A stretch of 64,000 bases of DNA, taken from the NCBI RefSeq assembly GCF_011090165.1, contig NZ_JAADJT010000002.1, forward strand, positions 310,001 through 374,000. The letters are read 5' to 3'. The translations under genes and the position numbers were made by a program. This DNA comes from Duganella aceris (GTDB taxonomy: Bacteria > Pseudomonadota > Gammaproteobacteria > Burkholderiales > Burkholderiaceae_D). Positions 1-7,847 of this stretch are shown piece after piece (position 1 is the first letter of the stretch; the number at the start of each line of letters is the position of its first letter). The notes beneath the pieces are model-generated. The model saw nothing but the letters and a program-made list of their open reading frames with translations, did no database searches and was not told where the DNA came from.

Positions 1-202
1 CGAAGGCGATGAACATCCAGTCGAACGGCATGTCGCGTCGCTTGCGGATGAAGTAGATCAGCGTGATGGGAATGGTGAGGTAGGCCAGCGCGATCAGCGC
101 GTCGGAAATCACGCTGGTCCACAGGATGGAGGGAATCCACTGGAAGCAGTGCCCGTGCGGCATGAATCCCTGGCTATCAAACCAGTTGCTCAACGTCTCC
201 AT
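1..202 (-). CDS. Sensor histidine kinase, N-terminal part (ethylene-receptor-like membrane domain), truncated by window edge
   Basis: Only the first 67 codons are in the window; the gene continues off the left edge. The visible protein starts METLSNWFDSQGFMPHGHC and then has a hydrophobic segment ISDALIALAYLTIPITLIYF followed by basic residues and a second aromatic-rich helix. This matches the first helix of the ethylene-binding domain of plant ETR1 and its bacterial relatives: the Asp of ISD, the Tyr and the Ile-Pro pair fall at the ligand-pocket positions. In bacteria this domain usually heads PAS/GAF histidine kinases or hybrid kinases. Start 202 is preferred over 208 because a GGAG lies about six bases upstream of it, whereas it abuts the ATG at 208. 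The Cys and His that bind copper would be in the next helix, outside the window, so ethylene binding is not shown. Confidence 0.75.
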   Translation of the reverse strand, partial: METLSNWFDSQGFMPHGHCFQWIPSILWTSVISDALIALAYLTIPITLIYFIRKRRDMPFDWMFIAF

Positions 203-295
203 CGCCATCTCCGGTTTTTAGATGTGCGAACCACTTTACGAAAGTGCGGGCGAACAAGCAAGCAGGAAATCTTTCAGAAAAGAAGCACATCGCTC

Positions 296-324
296 TTGAC
301 GCTGCGGCACCCCTCCCGTATAGT
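296..324 (+). promoter_or_regulatory. Sigma70 promoter of the first tRNA-Leu gene
   Basis: TTGACG at 296-301 and TATAGT at 319-324 are separated by exactly 17 bases. The start point would fall about 45 bases before the mature tRNA. The second tRNA-Leu copy has the same arrangement. Confidence 0.8.
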
Positions 325-378
325 TCTGGCCTCTGACGCGGAACACGCGACAGAGAAAAGCAACAAAGAAGTAACAGT

Positions 379-463
379 GCCCACGTGGCGGAATTGGTAG
401 ACGCGCATGGTTCAGGTCCATGTGCCGCAAGGTGTGGGGGTTCGAGTCCCTCCGTGGGCACCA
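379..463 (+). tRNA. tRNA-Leu (anticodon CAG), copy 1
   Basis: An 85-base class II tRNA with encoded CCA. Acceptor arms GCCCACG and CGTGGGC pair; the anticodon stem CATGG/CCATG encloses the loop TTCAGGT, giving anticodon CAG, which reads CUG leucine codons. A short variable arm precedes the GGGGGTTCGAGTCCCTC T-arm. It is identical to the copy at 1386-1470. Confidence 0.97.
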
Positions 464-477
464 CAGAATTCCGCAAG

Positions 478-505
478 AAAAGCCTCCCTCGGGAGGCTTT
501 TCTTA
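478..505 (+). terminator. Rho-independent terminator after tRNA-Leu copy 1
   Basis: AAAAGCCTCCC and GGGAGGCTTTT form an 11-bp stem with a two-base loop, followed by TCTT. It runs into the stop codon of the convergent solute-binding gene, so it may serve both directions. Confidence 0.85.
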
Positions 506-1240
506 TTTCAGCGACTGCATATATTCCGCATATTTGCCGCTGTCCTTCAGCCGCTTCAGTCCCTTGTTAAATGCCACCATCAAGCGCTGGCTGGACGGAT
601 TACTCTTGTTCAGCAACAGGTGATAAGGCGTGATGTTGTAGGGCTTGGGATCCCAGGTGATCTGCGCGGCCTGCTCGGCCGTCATCTCTTCGCGCAGGAT
701 GTAGCGGCCCGAATCCAGGTTGGCCGGGAACACATCGAAACGCCCCGCCGCCAGCTTGCGGAAATTGAGCTCGTCGCTGGGCGCGGTGCGATCGATGGTG
801 ATCGCCGGATCGCTGTCGAACAGATAGTCATAGCCGGCGGTGCCGCCCAGCCGCACGCCGACCAGCGTCCGCCGATCCCATTGGAACGCCTTACGGTAGA
901 AAAATACCGACTTACCTTCGAACACGACGTCGCTGAAATAAAACCTGCGCATGCGATCGCTGTCGCGCTCGGCGGTGCTCCAGACCAGGGTGCCGTTGGC
1001 GCCGCCGCTGACCGCTTCCAGATATGCCCTGCTCCACGGCCGGAACACATAGTTGACCGTGACGCCCTCCAGCGCGAAAGCCTCGCTGACGATGCGCGAG
1101 ACGGGCCCATAGTGCGGCGCTTGCGCCGACAGATAGGGCTGCCACTCGCCGCTGGTCAGGGTGATGGTCTCGCCGGCACGGACGTGAAGCGCCAACAAAA
1201 GCAGGCCGGCTGCGGCCAGCGTCCGATGCAAAGCAAGCAT
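503..1240 (-). CDS. Family 3 periplasmic solute-binding protein, orphan
   Basis: This 245-residue protein has a Sec signal peptide (about residues 1-22, ending HVRA). The mature part has the layout of a family 3 amino-acid-type binding protein (SBP_bac_3): ITLTSGEWQPYLS near the N-terminus, a FRPWSRAYLEAVSG helix, a central hinge, and a C-terminal helix NKGLKRLKDSGKYAEYMQ. No ABC permease or ATPase gene is adjacent, so it is either an orphan receptor or works with transporter parts elsewhere. Related orphan proteins are common and numerous in Oxalobacteraceae. The ligand cannot be told from the sequence. The gene lies on the opposite strand between two identical tRNA-Leu genes, and its stop overlaps the first tRNA terminator. 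Confidence 0.85.
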   Translation of the reverse strand: MLALHRTLAAAGLLLLALHVRAGETITLTSGEWQPYLSAQAPHYGPVSRIVSEAFALEGVTVNYVFRPWSRAYLEAVSGGANGTLVWSTAERDSDRMRRFYFSDVVFEGKSVFFYRKAFQWDRRTLVGVRLGGTAGYDYLFDSDPAITIDRTAPSDELNFRKLAAGRFDVFPANLDSGRYILREEMTAEQAAQITWDPKPYNITPYHLLLNKSNPSSQRLMVAFNKGLKRLKDSGKYAEYMQSLK

Positions 1241-1310
1241 GAAACGGCAATCTCATATTAATCAGACCGCCATTATGCTGGAATAATTTCACAAAAGCAC
1301 CAAATCACTA

Positions 1311-1339
1311 TTGACGACCGAGCGGGCGTCCTTTAAGAT
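1311..1339 (+). promoter_or_regulatory. Sigma70 promoter of the second tRNA-Leu gene
   Basis: TTGACG at 1311-1316, a 17-base spacer, then TAAGAT at 1334-1339. The following leader (GGCCTCTG... CAGAGAAAAGCA) closely resembles that of copy 1. Confidence 0.78.
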
Positions 1340-1385
1340 TCGGGCCTCTGTTGCAGAACACGTCGCAGAGAAAAGCAGTAACAGT

Positions 1386-1470
1386 GCCCACGTGGCGGAA
1401 TTGGTAGACGCGCATGGTTCAGGTCCATGTGCCGCAAGGTGTGGGGGTTCGAGTCCCTCCGTGGGCACCA
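1386..1470 (+). tRNA. tRNA-Leu (anticodon CAG), copy 2
   Basis: Base-for-base the same 85-base tRNA as at 379-463, with anticodon CAG and encoded CCA. The identity extends several bases upstream and about a dozen bases downstream (CAGAATTCCGCAA), which suggests a segmental duplication or gene conversion. Confidence 0.97.
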
Positions 1471-1481
1471 CAGAATTCCGC

Positions 1482-1524
1482 AAAAAAGCCTCCATCGAGC
1501 GATAGCCCGATGGAGGCTTTTTTC
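1482..1524 (+). terminator. Rho-independent terminator after tRNA-Leu copy 2
   Basis: AAAAAAGCCTCCATCG (1482-1497) pairs with CGATGGAGGCTTTTTT (1508-1523) around a ten-base loop, ending in a T-run. It abuts the stop of the convergent qorB gene and may act in both directions. Confidence 0.88.
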
Positions 1525-1525
1525 A

Positions 1526-2374
1526 TTAGGGCGCGGCTTTGACGGCGGCGGCCAGCGCGATGGTCGGATGGCCGATCAGCTTGCCCAGCGTGCCGCTGTT
1601 GTCGTCCAGCGCGCCCTTGGCGGCCTGCGCATCCGAATCGGCGATCAGCTCCGCCAGCGGCGCCGGCAATCCCAGCCCCAGCAGCATCTCCCGGTATTCC
1701 GTCTGCGACAGATTATGGAACGGCAGCGGCTTGCCGGTCTGGCGCGCCACTTCGGCAGCCAGCTCGGCCAGCGTGAAAGCGGTATCGCCCGCCAGCTCAT
1801 ACACCTGCTCGACCGGACCGGCGCTGGCCAGCACCGCAGCCGCCGCTTCCGCGTATTCCGCGCGCGCGGCGGCCGCGATGCGACCTTCTCCCGCGCCGCC
1901 GGCCAGCGCGCCGTGCGCCACCGCACCGCCCAGCGTGCCGGTGTAGTTCTCAATGTACCAGCCGTTGCGCAGCAAGCTGTAGTGGAGTCCCGAGGCGCGG
2001 ATCGCCTGCTCGGTCTCGCGGTGCTCGGCGGCCAGCGACAGCGTCGAACGGTCGGCGTGCAGCACGCTGGTGTAGGCCAGCAGCGCGACCTTGGCGCGGA
2101 CGGCGGCGTCGATCACGTTGCGGTGCTGCGGCACGCGCTGCCCCAAATCGTTGGAAGAAATCAACAGCACCTTGCTTGCGCCTTGCAAGGCCGCGTCCAG
2201 CGAAGCCGGATCGGTGTAGTCGGCGCGGCGCACCTGCACGCCCAGCGCGGCCAGGTCGGCCGCCTTGGCGACGTCGCGCACGGCGGCGACGATCTGGGCG
2301 GCGGGGGTGGTCTTGAGCAGGCTGGCGATCGTCAGACGGCCCAGTTGGCCGGTGGCACCCGTAACGATAATCAT
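1526..2374 (-). CDS. qorB: NAD(P)H:quinone oxidoreductase of the NmrA-like SDR family (QorB/YtfG type)
   Basis: The 282-residue protein begins MIIVTGATGQLGRLTIASLL, an NAD(P)-binding Rossmann start with the GxxGxxG motif. Later stretches LLISSNDLGQRVPQHRNVIDAA, LLAYTSVLHAD and SLLRNGWYIENYTG match the E. coli QorB (YtfG) pattern in order and spacing, and the length matches (E. coli 286). QorB reduces quinones to hydroquinones with NADPH in the cytosol. The start was set at the ATG at 2374 because AAGGAA lies five bases upstream and homologs begin there; the longer upstream reading has no family support. It is divergent from an HxlR-type regulator, as ytfG/ytfH are in enterobacteria, with a palindrome between the two genes. 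Confidence 0.9.
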   Translation of the reverse strand: MIIVTGATGQLGRLTIASLLKTTPAAQIVAAVRDVAKAADLAALGVQVRRADYTDPASLDAALQGASKVLLISSNDLGQRVPQHRNVIDAAVRAKVALLAYTSVLHADRSTLSLAAEHRETEQAIRASGLHYSLLRNGWYIENYTGTLGGAVAHGALAGGAGEGRIAAAARAEYAEAAAAVLASAGPVEQVYELAGDTAFTLAELAAEVARQTGKPLPFHNLSQTEYREMLLGLGLPAPLAELIADSDAQAAKGALDDNSGTLGKLIGHPTIALAAAVKAAP

Positions 2375-2438
2375 GATATTTCCTTTCGGTTGAATTCCGC
2401 AGGCACATTCCTGCGCGATGGAATCCATCATATAGGCT

Positions 2439-2477
2439 ATACTAACGGAATGTAAGTACATACATTTTAGTTAGTAT
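2439..2477. promoter_or_regulatory. Palindromic operator between qorB and the HxlR regulator
   Basis: ATACTAAC (2439-2446) and GTTAGTAT (2470-2477) are perfect inverted 8-mers; inside them AATGTA...TACATT forms a second, imperfect dyad. The whole lies in the divergent promoter region, where an HxlR dimer would be expected to repress both genes. Confidence 0.65.
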
Positions 2478-2492
2478 GAAACGGAGCATCCC

Positions 2493-2912
2493 ATGAGCGA
2501 ACACACATCCAGCAAAGCCCTGCGCAACGCCATCGCCGGGCGCGACGACGCCCAACGCGGCCAGGTGCTGGCGGCGGAATGCCCGTCGCGCATCGTGCTG
2601 GGCCACATCACCAGCCGCTGGGGCGTGCTGGTGATGGTGGTGCTGCTGGACGGCACCCACCGCTTCAGCGCCTTGCGGCGCGCGGTCGGCGGCGTCAGCG
2701 AGAAGATGCTGGCGCAGACGCTGGACGCCCTCGCCTACGACGGCCTGGTGCTGCGCGTCGCCCACCAGGTGGTGCCGCCGCACGTCGAATACAGCCTGAC
2801 GCCGCTGGGGCGCGAGGCGGCCGAGCGGCTGGAAGTGCTGGTCGATTGGATCGAGGACAGTTTCCCCCTGATTAAGCAAGCACAACAGGAGTCAGAACTG
2901 AGGGCTGCATAA
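2493..2912 (+). CDS. HxlR-family winged-helix regulator (YtfH/QorR type)
   Basis: This 139-residue protein has the HxlR signature: an early conserved Cys-Pro (AAECPSR), then LGHITSRWGVLVMVVL, a recognition region RFSALRRAVGGVSEKMLAQTLDAL and the wing ending VEYSLTPLGREAAERL. HxlR proteins are dimeric repressors; members beside qor genes (QorR) respond to quinones or diamide through the N-terminal cysteine. Here the cysteine at about residue 30 is present. A GGAG seven bases before the ATG supports the start. Divergence from qorB and the shared palindrome make autoregulation and control of qorB the likely role. Redox sensing is an inference from the family. Confidence 0.9.
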   Translation: MSEHTSSKALRNAIAGRDDAQRGQVLAAECPSRIVLGHITSRWGVLVMVVLLDGTHRFSALRRAVGGVSEKMLAQTLDALAYDGLVLRVAHQVVPPHVEYSLTPLGREAAERLEVLVDWIEDSFPLIKQAQQESELRAA

Positions 2913-2970
2913 GCGGCGTTCTTGTAATACACTAACTCCACCTCCGCATGCGGAATTGGACCAGCCAACA

Positions 2971-5175
2971 ATGATGCCGCCGTTCTCCTCCGATCAGCCG
3001 CGCACCATCCTGATTGCCACCAGCGCGGCATCCGATCTTGCCGCGCTCGGCGACACGCTGGCCCGTTACCATTACCAACTGCACGCCGTCAGCCGCGGCG
3101 ACGCGGCGCTGGCCGCCGCCGCCGGCGGCGATATCGCGCTGGCGCTGCTGGACGTGACGCTGGCCGGCAGCGCCAGCCTGGAACTGTGCCAGCGCCTGAA
3201 GCGCGCCAGCGGACGCGTGCTGCCGGTGTTCCTGCTGTCGGCCCAGCCCAGCGAAGATGAACGCCAGCGCGCCGTCGACGCGGGCGCCGCCGCCTACCTG
3301 CCGTTGAATTTCGACGCCGAACACATGGCGGAAAAAATCCTGCTGCAACTGAAGGCGATCGCGCCCGCCCCTATCGTCGCCGGCACGCCGACCATGGCCT
3401 CGCTGGAGGTCAACTACCACACCATCCTGTCGGGCTCGCCCGATTCCATCCTGCTGATCCAGCGCGGCAGCAGCAAGGTGCTGGACGTGAACCGCAGCAC
3501 GCGCCAGCTGTTCGGCATGACCGAGACCGAGCTGGTGCAGACCGACCTGCCATCGCTGTGCCCGCCGTTGCAGCCGGACGGACGCGACTCGCGGCAAGTG
3601 TTCGACGCCTATGTCGAACGGGTCATGGCTGGCGACATGCAAGTGTTCGAACTGGCGATGAAGCACAGCTCCGGCCGCCTGATGACCTGCGATCTGCGCA
3701 TGGTGCCGCTGAACACCCCGGGCTACCGCCTGATGCATGTCCGCATCATCGACCTGACCGCGCGCAAGCTGGCCGCCGAGCTGCGCGACGGCAAGAACGT
3801 ACTGCTGGAAATGATCGCGCGCGGCGCGCCGCTGAGGCAGACGCTGGAACGGCTGGTGCTGCTGATCGAAGCGCAACTGGACGGCGGCTTTTGCACCGTG
3901 ATGCTGCTTAATCCCGACGGCGTCACCGTCGAGAGCGCCGCCGGTCCCAGCATGCCGGCCGACTACCTGGCCGCGCTGAACGGCCTGTCGATCGGACCGA
4001 CGGCCGGCTCCTGCGGCACCGCGATGCACCGCAAGCAGACCGTGGTGGTCGGCGACATCCTCAACGACCCGCTGTGGGCGTCGTATCGCGAGGTCGCGCT
4101 GCACTACGGCCTGCGCGCCTGCTGGTCGATGCCGATCCTGCTCGACCAGGACACGGTGCTGGGCTCGTTCGCCATGTACTACAAGGACGTACGCAGCCCG
4201 ACCGAGGACGACCGCCGCCTGATCAGCGCCGCCACCCACCTGGCCGGCATCGCCATCGCACGCACCCGGCGCGAGGACGAGCTGCTGCGCCACCGCGAGC
4301 ACCTGGAGGAACTGGTGTCGGCGCGCACCGCCGAACTGCGCCAGGCCAAGGAGGACGCCGAGCATGTCAACGAAGAACTGAGCACCGCGCTGGACAACCT
4401 CAGCCTGACGCAGGAAGAGCTGGTGCGGCGCGACAAGCTGGCGGCGCTGGGCGCGCTGGTGGCCGGCGTCGCGCACGAGCTCAACACGCCGATCGGCAAC
4501 AGCCTGATGATGGCCGGCAGCATGAGCGAGCGCACCGCCGAGCTGCGGCGCGACATGGAGGGCGGCCTGCGCCGCTCGGTGCTGGAAGCGTATCTGAACG
4601 AAGCCGCCAGCGCCGACGAGGTGGTGCTGCGCAACCTGAAGCGCGCCGCCGCGTTGGTCGACAGTTTCAAACGCATCGCGGTCGACAGCGCCGGCTCGCA
4701 GCGCAGCCGCTTCGTGCTGGGCGACCTGATCGCCGAGCTGCTGCAATCGCTGCAGGCCGACGTGCGCCGGCACGGCCTGGACCTGATCGAAGACGTCGAG
4801 CACTGGCTGGAGATGGACAGCTATCCCGGCCCGCTGACGCAGGCGCTGAGCAACCTGATCGACAACAGCCTGGTGCACGGCTTCGACCACGCCCGGCGCA
4901 GCGACGGCGCCATCACCATCATTGCGCACGACGGCGGCAACGGCGAGATCGCCATTACCGTCAGCGACAACGGCGCCGGCATCCCGGCCGCCAACCTGGC
5001 GCGCATCTACGACCCGTTCTTCACCACGCGGCTCGGCTCCGGCGGTTCCGGGCTGGGCCTGTACATCACCCACAACATCGTCACCGGCGTGCTGGGCGGC
5101 CACATCGAAGTGAGCAGCCTTGAGGGCAAAGGCGCCAGCTTCACCATGCGCCTGCCCAAGGTCGCGCCGCGCTGA
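2971..5175 (+). CDS. PAS-GAF sensor histidine kinase with degenerate N-terminal receiver domain
   Basis: About 734 residues. Domains in order: a receiver-like domain (about 10-125), a PAS domain (about 140-260), a GAF domain (about 285-430, with GSCGTAMHRKQTVVVGDI), a coiled coil, a HisKA helix with the phospho-accepting His near 502 (GVAHELNTPIGN) and a HATPase_c domain with DNSLVHGF, DNGAGIP and GSGLGLYI boxes. The receiver retains the central Asp (LLDVT) but lacks the usual acidic pair after strand 1 (ILIATSAA) and the conserved Lys (YLPLNF), so it probably is not phosphorylated normally. There is no membrane segment, so it is cytosolic. ATG 2971 was chosen because a GGA precedes it; a TTG at 2956 in the same frame is possible. 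No response regulator is adjacent. Confidence 0.9.
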   Translation: MMPPFSSDQPRTILIATSAASDLAALGDTLARYHYQLHAVSRGDAALAAAAGGDIALALLDVTLAGSASLELCQRLKRASGRVLPVFLLSAQPSEDERQRAVDAGAAAYLPLNFDAEHMAEKILLQLKAIAPAPIVAGTPTMASLEVNYHTILSGSPDSILLIQRGSSKVLDVNRSTRQLFGMTETELVQTDLPSLCPPLQPDGRDSRQVFDAYVERVMAGDMQVFELAMKHSSGRLMTCDLRMVPLNTPGYRLMHVRIIDLTARKLAAELRDGKNVLLEMIARGAPLRQTLERLVLLIEAQLDGGFCTVMLLNPDGVTVESAAGPSMPADYLAALNGLSIGPTAGSCGTAMHRKQTVVVGDILNDPLWASYREVALHYGLRACWSMPILLDQDTVLGSFAMYYKDVRSPTEDDRRLISAATHLAGIAIARTRREDELLRHREHLEELVSARTAELRQAKEDAEHVNEELSTALDNLSLTQEELVRRDKLAALGALVAGVAHELNTPIGNSLMMAGSMSERTAELRRDMEGGLRRSVLEAYLNEAASADEVVLRNLKRAAALVDSFKRIAVDSAGSQRSRFVLGDLIAELLQSLQADVRRHGLDLIEDVEHWLEMDSYPGPLTQALSNLIDNSLVHGFDHARRSDGAITIIAHDGGNGEIAITVSDNGAGIPAANLARIYDPFFTTRLGSGGSGLGLYITHNIVTGVLGGHIEVSSLEGKGASFTMRLPKVAPR

Positions 5176-5189
5176 CCGGATCGAGCATC

Positions 5190-5387
5190 ATGAAAAAAAT
5201 CCCGACGCTTATTGTTCTTTCGCTGTGCTGCGGCGGCCTGGTCGCCGGGCCCGCGCCCTGGTGGAAATGGCGCAGCAAGATCGACGGCGCGCTGGTGTGT
5301 TCGCAAACGCCGTTAGGGCCGGGCTGGGTGCAGGCCTACGGACCGTACAAAGATAGCCGTTGCGAAAAGCCGGTGAATGCTAAATAA
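5190..5387 (+). CDS. Small secreted protein of unknown function
   Basis: A 65-residue protein with a short signal peptide (MKKIPTLIVLSLCCGGLVAG) followed by a compact mature part rich in Trp and Gly (PAPWWKWRSKIDGALVC, GWVQAYGPYKDSRCEK). Two cysteines in the mature part could form a disulfide in the periplasm. It starts 14 bases after the kinase stop and may be transcribed with it. Similar small Trp-rich exported proteins occur widely in Burkholderiales, but I know of no assigned function. Confidence 0.7.
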   Translation: MKKIPTLIVLSLCCGGLVAGPAPWWKWRSKIDGALVCSQTPLGPGWVQAYGPYKDSRCEKPVNAK

Positions 5388-5452
5388 TGGCCCCACAACA
5401 ACACGGACCAACCGGACACCAGCCACATCCCATATCACCATGAGGAGACTGT

Positions 5453-6016
5453 ATGTTTACGAATCCCGAACAATTCGCCAACGCCACCAAAGCACTGTTT
5501 GAATTTCAACTTGAGACGTTCAACGCGCTGACCAGCAAAGCGGTGCAAGGCGTGGAACAGGTGGTGGCGCTGAACATGGCCACCGCCAAATCGCAGATGG
5601 AAGACGGCTTGGCCGCCGGCAAGGAAATCAGCCAGGCCAAGGATCCCAAGGCCGCGATGTCGCTGGCCGCCGCCAAGGTGCAGCCGGGCCTGGCGGGCGC
5701 CGCCGCGTACAACCAGCAGCTGGGCGGCATCATCGCCGAGATCCGTGAAGAATTCACCCGCGCCGCCGACGCCCACGTGGCCGAAGCCAAGAGCAACTTG
5801 AGCGCCTTGATTTACGACGTCACCAAGAATGTCCGTCCGGGATCGGAGAACGCGGTGCAGATCGTCAAGACCGCGATCGACAATGCCTTCGCCGGCTATG
5901 AACAAGTGACCAAGGCCACCAAGCAGGCGGTGGAGGCGGTGGAGACGCAAATCGCCAAGGCCAGCGCGATCGTCGAGCAGAACACCCCAAAACCCGCCAA
6001 GGCCGCCAAGAAATAA
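5453..6016 (+). CDS. phaP: Phasin family protein (polyhydroxyalkanoate granule coat)
   Basis: The 187-residue protein begins MFTNPEQFANATKALFEFQ and has the classic phasin opening (FEFQLETFNALTSKAVQGVEQVVALN). The rest is amphipathic helix rich in Ala, Lys and Glu, ending in a KPAKAAKK tail like other PhaP proteins of Betaproteobacteria. Phasins coat PHA storage granules and set their size and number. A GAGGAG lies six bases before the ATG. It stands alone, with a strong hairpin cluster downstream. Confidence 0.93.
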   Translation: MFTNPEQFANATKALFEFQLETFNALTSKAVQGVEQVVALNMATAKSQMEDGLAAGKEISQAKDPKAAMSLAAAKVQPGLAGAAAYNQQLGGIIAEIREEFTRAADAHVAEAKSNLSALIYDVTKNVRPGSENAVQIVKTAIDNAFAGYEQVTKATKQAVEAVETQIAKASAIVEQNTPKPAKAAKK

Positions 6017-6096
6017 AGGGGGCAAGCCGGCCGTCAGCCAGAGGCGCTAAACTCGGCGCCAGGTGTTGGCGCCAGCTTTACCCCGCACAGCCAACC

Positions 6097-6140
6097 GGGG
6101 TCAGACCCCATGAAGGGGTCTGACCCCATCCCCTTCGGGG
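6097..6140. repeat. REP-like GGGGTCAGACCCC palindrome with a following hairpin
   Basis: GGGGTCAGACCCC (6097-6109) and GGGGTCTGACCCC (6115-6127) are perfect 13-base inverted arms around ATGAA, followed by CCCC-TTC-GGGG (6129-6140) and TTGATTTT. A related GGGGTCGGACCC palindrome is at 43667-43693. The unit resembles short repetitive palindromes scattered in such genomes and may terminate phaP transcripts. Confidence 0.6.
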
Positions 6141-6206
6141 TTGATTTTGCTGTGCAAGCGCGCCGCAACGCGATATACTGTATATAAATACAGCTAATCG
6201 CCCGCA

Positions 6207-7847
6207 ATGATCAAAGTCCTCGACAATCCGCTTTACTACCTGGAGAACTTCCAGCTGGTGCTGGCGTGGATCGCCGAGCGCTATGACGATCTTCTCACCG
6301 ACGAGGAACGCGGCTTCCTCCAGTCCTTCCCTACCCTGCCGCAGGCGTCGCGCGCGTTGTTCGCGCGTATGGTGATGCGCAAGGGGACCATCTTTCGCGC
6401 CAGTAAATTGGTCTATGCGGAGATCGGCAGCACTCATGAGGCCGCCCGTCCGCTGGCGGCGCTCGGCTTGATCGAGGAAGATCCGCTGCTCGATCTGTCC
6501 ACCTTGTTCGATCTGCTGCAAAAACCGGAAATCGGCAAGATCTTCCATCTCGCGCCGCAAGTGCGGCAGCTGCGCAAGGCCGAGCAGTTGGAGGCGTTGC
6601 GTCAACAGTATGAGGGCGAGCATCGCTTTTCCAGCTGGTACGACGGCTCCGGCGACCATGCCTATCGCAACCTGACCCAGGAACTGTGCGACCGTCTGCG
6701 CCTTATCTTCTTCGGCAACTATCATCAGGACTGGACCGAGTTCGTGCTGTCCGACCTCGGCATCTACCAGTACGAGAAGGTGGCGTTCTCGCCGGCCGCG
6801 CGCGGCTTCCGCAGCCGGCGCGATATCGACGATTTCCTCGCGCTGCATCAGTGCCACGAGCGCTTCGCCGCCGGCGAGGATCCGGCCGCCGTGATCGCCG
6901 ACCTGCCGCAGTGCGCGGCCGAGAACGAGTGGCTGCGCAGCCGCCGCGACAAGCTGACCTTCCACATCGCCCAGCACCTGGAAAAACTGGCCGACTGGCC
7001 GGCCGCGCATCAGCTCTATGCCGGCTGCAACTATCCCGGCGCGCGCGCCCGCGCCGTGCGCGTGCTGGAGAAGAACGAGCAGCCGCGCGAGGCCTTCGAG
7101 CTGCTGCAATCGGCGCTGCTGGCGCCGGAGAGCGAGGCGGAACGCCAGCAATTGCTGCGCATGGCGCCCCGCCTGGCGCGCAAGCTGGGCCATGCCAAGC
7201 CGCTGCGGCTGGCGCCGGCGCAGGCGCTGCGCATCGATCTGAGCCTGCCGCCGCCGCCGCAACCGGACTACGTCGAGTTCGTCGTGCGCGACCATCTGAC
7301 CCGCGACGACGCGCCGGTCTACTACGTCGAGAACTCGCTGATCAATTCGCTGTTCGGCCTGCTGTGCTGGGATGCGGTGTTCTCGCCGATTCCGGGCGCG
7401 TTCTTCCATCCTTATCATCGCGGCCCGGCCGACCTGCACAGCGCCGACTTCCAGCGCCGCCGCGCGCAGCAGTTCGCGGCCTGCCTGGCGCAGCTGGACG
7501 GCGACGGCTACCGCGCCACCATCCGCGCCAACTACGCGGCCAAGGCCGGCATCCAGTCGCCCTTCCTGTACTGGGAGGCGATCGACGCGGAGCTGCTCGA
7601 CCTGGCGCTCGACTGCATCCCGCCGCTGCACCTGAAGCGCGCCTTCGAGCGCATCCTGCTCGACATCAAAGCCAACCGCAGCGGCTTCCCCGACCTGATC
7701 CAGTTCTGGCCGGCCGAGCGCCGCTACAACATGATCGAAGTAAAAGGCCCTGGCGACCGCCTGCAGGACAACCAGCTGCGCTGGATCGAGTACTGCGCCC
7801 AGCACCAGATGCCGGTCTCGGTGTGCTACCTGCAGTGGGCGGCATGA
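6207..7847 (+). CDS. FAN1-type nuclease (VRR-NUC domain)
   Basis: The 546-residue protein ends in a VRR-NUC domain (about 430-540): the metal-binding core appears as GFPDLIQFW and, some 15 residues later, MIEVKGPGDRLQDNQ, matching the D...ExK catalytic pattern, followed by WIEYCAQHQ. The N-terminal part (DNPLYYLENFQLVLAWIAERY, then a helical SAP/TPR-like region) matches bacterial FAN1 homologs such as that of Pseudomonas in length and layout. FAN1 is a structure-specific 5' flap nuclease and 5'-to-3' exonuclease that helps remove interstrand crosslinks. Its stop overlaps the start of the next gene (ATGA), implying translational coupling with the helicase; the two probably act together in DNA repair. 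No SD sequence is obvious before the ATG. Confidence 0.88.
   Translation: MIKVLDNPLYYLENFQLVLAWIAERYDDLLTDEERGFLQSFPTLPQASRALFARMVMRKGTIFRASKLVYAEIGSTHEAARPLAALGLIEEDPLLDLSTLFDLLQKPEIGKIFHLAPQVRQLRKAEQLEALRQQYEGEHRFSSWYDGSGDHAYRNLTQELCDRLRLIFFGNYHQDWTEFVLSDLGIYQYEKVAFSPAARGFRSRRDIDDFLALHQCHERFAAGEDPAAVIADLPQCAAENEWLRSRRDKLTFHIAQHLEKLADWPAAHQLYAGCNYPGARARAVRVLEKNEQPREAFELLQSALLAPESEAERQQLLRMAPRLARKLGHAKPLRLAPAQALRIDLSLPPPPQPDYVEFVVRDHLTRDDAPVYYVENSLINSLFGLLCWDAVFSPIPGAFFHPYHRGPADLHSADFQRRRAQQFAACLAQLDGDGYRATIRANYAAKAGIQSPFLYWEAIDAELLDLALDCIPPLHLKRAFERILLDIKANRSGFPDLIQFWPAERRYNMIEVKGPGDRLQDNQLRWIEYCAQHQMPVSVCYLQWAA

Noticed and set aside
2932..5103. Long open frame opposite the histidine kinase (723 codons, minus)
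   Set aside because: A GC-rich antisense shadow: no domain, Gln/Ala/His/Arg-rich composition, and the plus strand encodes a clear kinase.
6686..7843. Upstream extension of the helicase frame
   Set aside because: It overlaps the FAN1 gene out of frame and reads as Arg/Ala-rich noise; the ATG at the ATGA overlap is the natural start.
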